A DNA stretch of 22,973 nucleotides from Thermovenabulum sp049723235 (GTDB lineage: Bacteria > Bacillota > Thermosediminibacteria > Thermosediminibacterales > Thermosediminibacteraceae). The DNA lies in the NCBI RefSeq assembly GCF_049723235.1, contig NZ_JBNARB010000026.1, forward strand, positions 1 to 22,973. The letters run 5' to 3'. Positions within the stretch are counted from its first letter, which is position 1; the number at the start of each line of letters is the position of its first letter. Below the pieces are notes generated by a model that worked only from the letters and a program-made list of their open reading frames with translations, was not told where the DNA came from and made no database searches. Positions 7,714-15,239 of the stretch are shown in pieces. The position numbers were made by a program, and so were the translations under genes.

Positions 7714-8154
7714 TTATTCTCTTCCACCTTTTGCTCTGTGATAGGCTATAACTGCCTGGAAGAAATCAAAAAATCTTGAATAATTATTTTCATTTTTTTC
7801 AGCTTCATTAATAGCTCTAGAAAACACCTCGTAAAATCCAACTTTCTTTAATTCAGGAAATCGCCCTTCAGTATATGCTATTAAAGATTTTAATACTTTT
7901 AGCTTATACACAGTTTCATCGCTAAATTTTTCTCTACTAATACTTTTTGCCTCGTTGTAAACTCTTCTTATTTTGGAATAACTTACGTTTTTCAATATTT
8001 CACCAAATTTCTCAGCACATTGAATAAAAATGTCGCCTTTTTTATCCTTTTCTTTGTTAATAGCAATTTCTATATTCTTCATTACAAAATCCAATGAAGA
8101 ATTTGCTTCTTGATTTCCTTGACTCCCTCTATATCCCCCTCGATAGTCTTGCAT
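7714..8154 (-). CDS. csm2: Csm2, small subunit of type III-A
   Basis: A 146-residue, mostly helical protein that forms the second filament of the Csm complex (Cas11 class). The N-terminus is a Gly/Arg/Gln-rich low-complexity segment (MQDYRGGYRGSQGNQ), which may bind RNA, followed by the helical domain with KIRRVYNEAKS and the end FFDFFQAVIAYHRAKGG typical of Csm2. The start overlaps the cas10 stop (TAATG at 8156-8152), with SD GGGGAGGGG just upstream. The reading frame continues 14 codons further upstream inside cas10, but that extension lacks such a site. Translation is probably coupled to cas10. Confidence 0.9.
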   Translation of the reverse strand: MQDYRGGYRGSQGNQEANSSLDFVMKNIEIAINKEKDKKGDIFIQCAEKFGEILKNVSYSKIRRVYNEAKSISREKFSDETVYKLKVLKSLIAYTEGRFPELKKVGFYEVFSRAINEAEKNENNYSRFFDFFQAVIAYHRAKGGRE

Positions 8155-10535
8155 TATTTCCCCTCCCCTGCTTTTCTTGTTTCCATCTCTGCCCACCTTG
8201 CAGAGATATAAGTATGTTTATATAATTTATTTCCTTTATCTAAGAGCATATTTTGGATTTTTTCTAATTCATCTTTCACATTTTTGTTAACCCTATGTTT
8301 CAACCTTGATATATAGTAAATAAGCCTCCAAACCTTGAAAATTTCTTCGTTTTTACTGGATTTTTCCCAGTCCTCATAAACCTTATAAATTAAACTTATT
8401 AAAGACCTGGGAGCCTTTTTTTCTAATGAGCTTACTATTGTCTCTTTTAATTCCTTGAACTTATCAATTTCTTCCCATCCTATACTATAACCGCAAAAGG
8501 AAAAACAATTTTTCTTTATTCCGTTTCTTTCATAAGATTTTGCTTTTTCAAGATGTTCTCCCGCTTCTAATGCAACCTTGTAAAGAGGAAATTTTTTATC
8601 GGGTGAAATATCAAAAGCCATTGAAATATTCATAACCGGATTAAACCCTGTATATTCTTTAAAAAGCTTCTTTATTTCCATTGCTAAATAAGGCATCCTG
8701 TCCCACGGCCCTACAAAGAAGAAGTCATCTCCTCCAGCGTATATCGCATAGCAATATTCGTATTCATCTTTACTTTTAATGGTATCCTCCAAATACTTTC
8801 CAAAAAACAGAGAAAGTTCCGAAGACAATGTAAGCACTCTTGAAATGGTTTTGTTCTCTCCTAACCCGTCTCTAAAAATTTTACCCAGGTTGTCTACATC
8901 TCCTCTAAGTATTCCCCAGGTTTTTAAACCCTTTGCTTTTTTGCTTATCTCATCAAAGCCAACTATTTTCTTAATTTCTTTATCTTCTTTATTATCAGGC
9001 ATTAATTTCATAAATGTAGGCACTTTTAAATAGTAAACTGCTTTTTCAAAATCAAATTTATCCTGGTTGTCCTTTTTTAGGTCATAACAAAATCCTCTTT
9101 TAGGGCTGTCGATCAGTTCAATTTCTACTCCTAAAGCTTTAAATATATCAAAACAACTATTAATTTCGCCGCTTTTATATGTTATGAATTTTTCAACTAA
9201 ATATCTTTTCTTTATAAGGTCTTCCCCCAATTCTTCGAAACTGGCGCAAAAAGAACATTCATCATTAGTTTTATAATATCTTCCACAGTGAGGACATATA
9301 TTTTTATTTTGTACTTCGGTTATTTTGAATATTTTTTTGCTTTTAACAAGATCATAAAACTTTTTTGTTTTTCTTTCCTGCACAAATTTTCCAGATTCAT
9401 CCATTATGTTCGGTAAATTCGTAATTAAATCATTTATATCGGCTTCAGCCGCCCCCAACAATACCGACAATTTCCCTTTATGTGCCTCAAAAAATATTTC
9501 ATCGAAGAATTGTTGATAATAATCAACTTTATTTTTAAAACTATAAGGCATTAAAAGATAAAAATGTCCTCCGCCAGAAAACAACAAATTGGTTAACGGT
9601 AGTTTCTCTTTCTTTAATATAAACTTTGCCGCTAAATCCGAGATATATGAAATGTAAAAAGATTTGCCCCTTAAGGCTTTTGTTGCACCATCCATCTTGG
9701 TATCATAAACAAAATCTTGGATTCCCGATATGTCGCCTTTTACTACACAAAAATATTTTCCTTCTCCTTTAGAAGGGATAATATTCCTTTTTATTTTTTC
9801 ATGAATAACTTGTAATTTTTTCTCATCTTTTTCTTCACGATAAATGCAAAATGCAATAGCCGCAGTGGATTTTAAATGCCCCCACAAAGAAATATCCGGA
9901 ACTGAATGATAAAAAGCTGAAGGCATGTTTGATGTATACTCTTCCAGCAAATACATTAATTTATTAAGTTCAGCAATATCTTCAAAACTTTTTATTTTCT
10001 TAAAATCGTCCTTAAATTCTTCCCATAATTCAGAATATCTTTTTTCACATTCTTTTTCACTTAATACTACCTCTGAAGGTTTTTGACATCGATATACAGG
10101 TTCTATTTCTTTGTAATATGTTTTTTCATTATAATCTTTTTCAGTTTTAAATCCATCAAGTTCAATATTTGAAAAAATTGAAATAAGTTGTTTTGTTTTT
10201 CCATCATCTTCATTATTCTTTTCTCTTTCATAAGCAGAAATTTTATCAGAAAGAGCAATAATTAATTCCAAAGCATTTAAAGGCTCGTGATGATTTCTTA
10301 TCGCACTTGAAACTTCATTTATTTTTATATATTCACTGCAAAAATACGCTCCCCATTCCTGATGCCTGGGCCCATAAGCTCCTTCTGATTTTATCAAAGT
10401 GTTATATTCCCTTTTTATTTTTGCTTTTATATTTTCATCTCCACATCTTTGGTAAAATTTCCCAATATCATGCAGTATTGATCCTAAAAATAAATTTTTC
10501 TCGTCTTTTGTAAAGTCTTCGTGCAGAAATCCCAA
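8154..10535 (-). CDS. cas10: Cas10 (Csm1), cyclic oligoadenylate synthase and DNase
   Basis: A 793-residue large subunit of type III-A. Domains in order: HD nuclease (His22-Asp23 in ILHDIGKF, with further histidines in GPRHQEWG and RNHHEP); first Palm domain with VKGDISGIQDFVYD (about 266-278) and the glycine-rich LFSGGGHFYLL; a four-Cys zinc finger (Cys414, 417, 427, 430); second Palm with GDVDNLGKIF (about 545-554) and the intact GGDD cyclase motif at 601-604; and a helical C-terminal domain. On binding target RNA it should cut DNA with HD and make cyclic oligoadenylate with GGDD. The start is TTG at 10535, preceded by AAAGGGGG with 7 bases of spacing. It is the first gene of the operon; a promoter element shared with the type I-B operon lies about 45 bases upstream. 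Confidence 0.95.
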   Translation of the reverse strand: MGFLHEDFTKDEKNLFLGSILHDIGKFYQRCGDENIKAKIKREYNTLIKSEGAYGPRHQEWGAYFCSEYIKINEVSSAIRNHHEPLNALELIIALSDKISAYEREKNNEDDGKTKQLISIFSNIELDGFKTEKDYNEKTYYKEIEPVYRCQKPSEVVLSEKECEKRYSELWEEFKDDFKKIKSFEDIAELNKLMYLLEEYTSNMPSAFYHSVPDISLWGHLKSTAAIAFCIYREEKDEKKLQVIHEKIKRNIIPSKGEGKYFCVVKGDISGIQDFVYDTKMDGATKALRGKSFYISYISDLAAKFILKKEKLPLTNLLFSGGGHFYLLMPYSFKNKVDYYQQFFDEIFFEAHKGKLSVLLGAAEADINDLITNLPNIMDESGKFVQERKTKKFYDLVKSKKIFKITEVQNKNICPHCGRYYKTNDECSFCASFEELGEDLIKKRYLVEKFITYKSGEINSCFDIFKALGVEIELIDSPKRGFCYDLKKDNQDKFDFEKAVYYLKVPTFMKLMPDNKEDKEIKKIVGFDEISKKAKGLKTWGILRGDVDNLGKIFRDGLGENKTISRVLTLSSELSLFFGKYLEDTIKSKDEYEYCYAIYAGGDDFFFVGPWDRMPYLAMEIKKLFKEYTGFNPVMNISMAFDISPDKKFPLYKVALEAGEHLEKAKSYERNGIKKNCFSFCGYSIGWEEIDKFKELKETIVSSLEKKAPRSLISLIYKVYEDWEKSSKNEEIFKVWRLIYYISRLKHRVNKNVKDELEKIQNMLLDKGNKLYKHTYISARWAEMETRKAGEGK

Positions 10536-10574
10536 ATTTTTACCCCCTTTCTATTTAATTGTTATTCAAATATT

Positions 10575-10596
10575 ATCTTTATTTCTACATTTTTCC
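10575..10596 (-). promoter_or_regulatory. Upstream element of the III-A operon, shared with the I-B operon
   Basis: The plus-strand string TATTTCTACATTTTTCC at 10580-10596 recurs exactly at 21106-21122 before cas8b, at nearly the same distance from the start codon (45 and 42 bases). On the minus strand it reads GGAAAAATGTAGAAATA and is followed by AAGATAATATT, a possible -10 region. The -35 region here is poor. An AT palindrome (AATTTTTT, C, AAAAAATT) lies further upstream at 10620-10636. The remainder of 10597-10681 holds no gene. Confidence 0.5.
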
Positions 10597-10681
10597 GTTT
10601 TTCCCTTCCAAAAATAATTAATTTTTTCAAAAAATTTCTTATACTGCCGTGCAAAGCCAGATCACATATAACGAAAAAGCC

Positions 10682-10711
10682 GGCTTAAAAAATTATAGGT
10701 AGGCTAAAAAC
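10682..10711 (-). repeat. Degenerate terminal repeat of array 2
   Basis: The last 19 bases (10693-10711) match the repeat exactly, while the first 11 are changed to a run rich in A. On the transcribed strand this removes the ATTGAAAC handle. Degeneration at the leader-distal end marks the oldest end of the array and confirms its direction. The adjacent last spacer (10712-10747) contains TATTGTATAC twice. Confidence 0.85.
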
Positions 10712-11602
10712 CTTTTTTATTGTATACTTGCACTTATTGTATACATAGTTTCAATCCCTTATAGGTAGGCTAAAAACGTTGTGGCAGCTATGGTGGAAAT
10801 ATACGGGACACAGGTTTCAATCCCTTATAGGTAGGCTAAAAACTGCCTTTCTGCAAACAGAAAGTTATTCGTCAAATTAGTTTCAATCCCTTATAGGTAG
10901 GCTAAAAACCCATCCTGATCACCTCCTATTCTCTCCCTGTCCGCGGAGTTTCAATCCCTTATAGGTAGGCTAAAAACCCACTTCCTTTTTGTCATCATAA
11001 TTTGTATTTTCTGGTTTCAATCCCTTATAGGTAGGCTAAAAACTTATCATAATCAACTTTATATCCTTTATTTTCAAAAGTTTCAATCCCTTATAGGTAG
11101 GCTAAAAACAAAGGAGAGAAAAGCAATGGGAATGAACCAGCCTGTGTTTCAATCCCTTATAGGTAGGCTAAAAACCTCAAAATCCCCCCCCCGTGTAGCT
11201 AAAAACTTTAGGTTTCAATCCCTTATAGGTAGGCTAAAAACTTATAATTCTCGGGATTTTCTGCAGGATGTGAAGAAAGTTTCAATCCCTTATAGGTAGG
11301 CTAAAAACAAGATTGTCCGCTCTACTTGCCGAAGGGCACGGGACGGTTTCAATCCCTTATAGGTAGGCTAAAAACATCGGGCTACGAATGGAAGAGCCCG
11401 ATATATAAGGACTGTTTCAATCCCTTATAGGTAGGCTAAAAACGAGGCAGAGGGGGGCGAATAATATGAAAATTCCACGGGGTTTCAATCCCTTATAGGT
11501 AGGCTAAAAACTTTTAGTTCTAAAGTTTATGCAGATGAGTTTATAAGGTTTCAATCCCTTATAGGTAGGCTAAAAACCCTTAGAAGAGCAGGCCAAAATC
11601 CA

Positions 11603-11702
11603 NNNNNNNNNNNNNNNNNNNNNNNNNNNNNNNNNNNNNNNNNNNNNNNNNNNNNNNNNNNNNNNNNNNNNNNNNNNNNNNNNNNNNNNNNNNNNNNNNN
11701 NN
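11603..11702. other. Assembly gap of 100 N within array 2
   Basis: Exactly 100 N, the conventional placeholder for a gap of unknown length, flanked by partial spacers on both sides. The true number of repeats and spacers here is unknown. Confidence 0.98.
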
Positions 11703-13302
11703 AAAAGCAAAAAATGCGCAATTGTGTTTCAATCCCTTATAGGTAGGCTAAAAACCAAGCATACTGAGAATATCCGCAAGTTTCTGAATCATGTTTCAAT
11801 CCCTTATAGGTAGGCTAAAAACCACCCCGGTGGCAGGAGGGGCAAAGGAGGGGAGAGCAGTTTCAATCCCTTATAGGTAGGCTAAAAACCAGCTATGAAC
11901 GTGGTGGCTAACTCGGCTACGGCCAGTTTCAATCCCTTATAGGTAGGCTAAAAACTTCCACTCGTAGCCCGATATAGAACCATCATACGTGTTTCAATCC
12001 CTTATAGGTAGGCTAAAAACTAAGCTTAGCATAATACAAATCTTTTAATCCTATCTGTTTCAATCCCTTATAGGTAGGCTAAAAACTGTTGATGATAAGG
12101 GGGAGATTTATGCTATTTCAAAGTTTCAATCCCTTATAGGTAGGCTAAAAACAGGACTCAAAAAACTCGATGCCCTGCTCAGAACCTTGTTTCAATCCCT
12201 TATAGGTAGGCTAAAAACTCACGTGTATTGCCGCACGATAGAATACCTAAGAGAGTTTCAATCCCTTATAGGTAGGCTAAAAACACAATACCAATTCCGT
12301 ATATATAAACTCTTGATATACGTTTCAATCCCTTATAGGTAGGCTAAAAACGGGGGATAGCTACCGAAATCGGCAGGCAGAACTATAGAAGTTTCAATCC
12401 CTTATAGGTAGGCTAAAAACTTCTCAGCATAGGAAGTTTGGATATGACGTAATATGTTTCAATCCCTTATAGGTAGGCTAAAAACATTTTGGGAGAAGAT
12501 GGGGAATAGGTATTGATGAATCGTTTCAATCCCTTATAGGTAGGCTAAAAACTGTTCCGATTCATGTCCATACTGCCTACAGTGTACTGTTTCAATCCCT
12601 TATAGGTAGGCTAAAAACCAATTAAGAAGGGTGCACAGTTGATAAAAGGTTTAGGGTTTCAATCCCTTATAGGTAGGCTAAAAACTAGAATATATCTGCG
12701 ATAAAGAACGATTTGAAATAGGTTTCAATCCCTTATAGGTAGGCTAAAAACCTTCCCTGCCTCGTAAGCTTCTATAGTGCGGGGACTGTTTCAATCCCTT
12801 ATAGGTAGGCTAAAAACAAAACGTATCTGCTACGAAGAGCTGGAGCGCCGCTTGTTTCAATCCCTTATAGGTAGGCTAAAAACGCTTGAAGATTTGGGAT
12901 TAATTGTCAAAAGAGAGGGTTTCAATCCCTTATAGGTAGGCTAAAAACCACAGAAACGCACTACGATCACTATTGATGATGTCTGGTTTCAATCCCTTAT
13001 AGGTAGGCTAAAAACCTAAAACCACCCCTTACGTAATCATTTTTGCCCATCTGTTTCAATCCCTTATAGGTAGGCTAAAAACAGTTGAGCAAGTCTCTCT
13101 ATACTGGATTTTGCCCAGGTTTCAATCCCTTATAGGTAGGCTAAAAACGGATAATGCCTGGCGATTACGTTCTTGTCCGGCAGCAAAGGTTTCAATCCCT
13201 TATAGGTAGGCTAAAAACGATATGATGTTAAGAAAGATTACGAAACAACAAATATAGTTTCAATCCCTTATAGGTAGGCTAAAAACGCGTTGGATTCCGG
13301 AA

Positions 13303-13338
13303 AAAATAAGGATTTTAGTTCGCTAAAATTCTTATTTT
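13303..13338. other. Leader 2 stem-loop close to the first repeat
   Basis: Same 16-position stem (one G.T on plus) with a TTCG/CGAA loop as in leader 1, unchanged in sequence while the bases between it and the repeat vary at three positions. Confidence 0.65.
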
Positions 13339-13359
13339 AAATTTGTCCCATCATTTTTT

Positions 13360-13387
13360 ATTTTAGCATAACTTTCAGTAATTTCAA
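13360..13387 (-). promoter_or_regulatory. Promoter of CRISPR array 2
   Basis: Minus-strand TTGAAA (13387-13382), a 16-base spacer, TGC and TAAAAT (13365-13360), identical to the leader 1 promoter. Predicted start of the pre-crRNA near 13353, about 65 bases before the first repeat. Confidence 0.65.
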
Positions 13388-13414
13388 GTATTTCAGGGTT
13401 TTATTTAGATTCTC

Positions 13415-13464
13415 AAAAAAGTCGTCGACCTCCAGGGGTTTTTGCACTATCGGAGGTCGACGAC
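13415..13464 (-). terminator. Intrinsic terminator after cas2
   Basis: Perfect 13-bp stem (13421-13433 with 13452-13464), an 18-base loop and six T on the minus strand (13420-13415). It would end the type I-B operon and insulate the array promoter from read-through. Confidence 0.85.
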
Positions 13465-13485
13465 AATAAAATTTTTATATAATTT

Positions 13486-13749
13486 TTATATAAATTGTTC
13501 TTCCCCGCCTTTTTTTATCCCCATTGTTTCTCTTTCCGAATATTTTGTAGTTCTTAAAATATAAAATATCACTGAATCTTCTTTTTCGTTTATTATTCTT
13601 TTTAACTCCAATTTTAATTTTTTAAAATTTGCTTCTGAGATTTCTCCTTCTAATACTGAATTTTGAACCCAGTGAAGGTATTTTCTGCATGTTTTCAATA
13701 CTCTGGCTACTCTTTTTTCGCAAACATCATAAACCAATATAATAAACAT
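13486..13749 (-). CDS. cas2: Cas2, spacer integration subunit
   Basis: An 87-residue protein of the usual Cas2 length. The N-terminus MFIILVYDVCEKR has the conserved aspartate (Asp8) after the first strand of the ferredoxin fold; then come LKTCRKYLHWVQNSVLEGEIS and the strand DSVIFYILR. Cas2 forms the dimeric core of the Cas1-Cas2 integrase that inserts new spacers at the leader end. It is the last gene of the operon, 3 bases after the cas1 stop, and is followed by the terminator and leader of array 2. With only one cas1-cas2 pair visible, it probably serves both arrays, which have nearly identical leaders. Confidence 0.96.
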   Translation of the reverse strand: MFIILVYDVCEKRVARVLKTCRKYLHWVQNSVLEGEISEANFKKLKLELKRIINEKEDSVIFYILRTTKYSERETMGIKKGGEEQFI

Positions 13750-13752
13750 ATA

Positions 13753-14745
13753 TCACCACTTTGCTGTAAAGGCTTTATAATTTTCTTCGCCTATTAAATG
13801 TTTTTCAAGTTTATATAGTTCTAATCTTATTAATCTTCTATAAGAAACATTTTTGCCGAGGGTTTTATGGTTAAAAGTAGTTTGAAGCTTGTTTTCCATT
13901 TCTTGAATGAATTGTTTTTTTGCATTTTCTTTAAGTATTAATCCTTCAGTACTGCTTTCAAAATCTTCGTCCTTTATCATATTTCTCCCAATCAATGTAA
14001 ATATTACTCTGTCCACAATTATGGGCTTAAAAATTTCTGATAAATCCAAATTTAAAGTAAACCTCCTAAAATTAGTAGCGTGAAGATACCCTATCCTCGG
14101 GTCAAGATGGGTTCTATAAATTTCTCCCAAAATTACAGTATAGATAATAGAATTTCCAAAACTTATTAAGGCATTTAAATTATTTTTTGGTGGCCTTTTA
14201 GTTCTTTTTTGAAATTTAAAATCCGGATTTTCTATAATTTCATCAAAAGCTTGATAATATGTCTCCCTTATGTTTCCTTCTATTGCCATTAATTCACTTG
14301 TATCTCTGCAATCATTTATTTTTTCAGCAAGTTTTTCTATTTGTTGCTCATATTCCTGTAAATTTTTACCTCTATTACTGTAATATCTTAATACCTGACA
14401 AATATTTTTATAAGCACCCTGAACAAACTCCTTTGCCAGATACATTCTTTTATCATTTTCAATATAATGTTCTGCCTGTTTTAATATCATATACCCCGAA
14501 TTCATAAATTCCCTCGGATAAAAACTTCCTACATAATAATCGTAATGGTTGAAAAAATGAAGCAGTATTTCATTTTGCGTTAAAAATTCAAGGAATCTTT
14601 TATTTAAATTTACTTCTCCAAATATATAAATTTCACTGGTGTTTTCTACTGGGATGTATTTTACTCCCTCTTCATTTTCAAAATATATCGTATTATCCTT
14701 TCTTTTTAATTCACCGCTTGAAAAGATATACAATGCTTTCTTCAT
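13753..14745 (-). CDS. cas1: Cas1, spacer integrase
   Basis: About 330 residues, the standard Cas1 length. It starts as KKALYIFSSGELKRKDNTI, has the N-terminal beta domain, then a helical catalytic domain with the expected metal ligands: Glu156 (AIEGNIR), His222 (GYLHATNF) and Asp234 (LNLDLSEIF). It joins protospacers to the first repeat. The ATG at 14745 overlaps the cas4 stop (ATGA), a sign of translational coupling; an in-frame TTG three codons upstream sits too close to the SD. The sequence resembles Cas1 of type I-B loci. No reverse-transcriptase or other fusion is present. Confidence 0.96.
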   Translation of the reverse strand: MKKALYIFSSGELKRKDNTIYFENEEGVKYIPVENTSEIYIFGEVNLNKRFLEFLTQNEILLHFFNHYDYYVGSFYPREFMNSGYMILKQAEHYIENDKRMYLAKEFVQGAYKNICQVLRYYSNRGKNLQEYEQQIEKLAEKINDCRDTSELMAIEGNIRETYYQAFDEIIENPDFKFQKRTKRPPKNNLNALISFGNSIIYTVILGEIYRTHLDPRIGYLHATNFRRFTLNLDLSEIFKPIIVDRVIFTLIGRNMIKDEDFESSTEGLILKENAKKQFIQEMENKLQTTFNHKTLGKNVSYRRLIRLELYKLEKHLIGEENYKAFTAKW

Positions 14746-15239
14746 GATAGGCAAAACTCCTTATACCCGCATTTTGAACAAAATTTATTTTTATTAAATG
14801 GCGGAGGCAATTCCTGCAAAATTATATACTCTATTTCCTCAATAATATTTTTGATTTTAATCTCCTGCTCTTCGGTTAATTCTACTAATTCCTTCTTTTT
14901 TTCTTCCGGAAATAAAAGAATCCCTTTGGTATTTAAACCTTTTTCTTTGAGAACGTAAAGATAAAACAAAAGCTGCATTCTGGCACTTTCCTTGGCTCTG
15001 GAGCTTTTTTTAACTTCTCCAATTAATATTTCTTCATCTTTATTACGTATTAAATCAATTATTATATTTTCAAGGTTTATCTTCTTTTTATCCCTTCCGT
15101 AACTTTCTTCATCGATAAGCCTTCCCAGTTCAATATAAGGATTTTGCTGATCAGGGGTTATCTGCCGCGACATAAGCCATGCCTGCCTTTTGCAGATCAT
15201 ATAACTCTGGACAAGAGTCCCGTTAACAAGCCTTACCAT
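14742..15239 (-). CDS. cas4: Cas4, protospacer-processing nuclease
   Basis: A 165-residue RecB-type nuclease with four cysteines for an iron-sulphur cluster (Cys16 in MICKRQAW; Cys154, 157, 163 in FCSKCGYKEFC) and the nuclease motif GEVKKSSR. Cas4 trims pre-spacers and helps choose PAM and orientation with Cas1-Cas2. Its ATG at 15239 overlaps the end of cas3 by 7 bases, and its stop overlaps cas1. All expected catalytic and cluster residues are visible. Confidence 0.95.
   Translation of the reverse strand: MVRLVNGTLVQSYMICKRQAWLMSRQITPDQQNPYIELGRLIDEESYGRDKKKINLENIIIDLIRNKDEEILIGEVKKSSRAKESARMQLLFYLYVLKEKGLNTKGILLFPEEKKKELVELTEEQEIKIKNIIEEIEYIILQELPPPFNKNKFCSKCGYKEFCLS

Larger units (their letters stand above)
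10682..13286 (-). CRISPR. CRISPR array 2 (37 intact repeats, 1 degenerate, assembly gap)
   Basis: 30-base repeats (GTTTCAATCC...GGCTAAAAAC on plus) that appear identical in all 37 intact copies: 13 left of the gap (10748-11577) and 24 right of it (11726-13286). 36 complete spacers of 35-40 bases, mostly 36, plus two partial spacers at the gap. On the minus strand the repeat ends in ATTGAAAC and the leader is at 13287, so the array is transcribed leftwards, newest spacers at the right. The far end carries a degenerate repeat. This repeat type fits a type I-B locus shared with type III-A. The partial spacers (25 and 23 bases) together exceed one spacer, so at least one repeat is missing in the gap. 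Confidence 0.98.
13287..13467 (-). promoter_or_regulatory. CRISPR leader 2
   Basis: A 181-base leader between array 2 and cas2, matching 31-211 without gaps and with 4 differences, three of which lie within 14 bases of the repeat. It holds the same stem-loop, promoter and terminator. It adjoins the adaptation genes, so it is probably the original copy and the one most directly linked to cas1-cas2; that is inference. Confidence 0.9.

Noticed and set aside
10677..10686. Palindrome AAGCCGGCTT beyond the distal end of array 2 as a terminator of the pre-crRNA.
   Set aside because: A perfect palindrome without a loop cannot form a stable hairpin of useful length, though T runs are nearby. Left unassigned.
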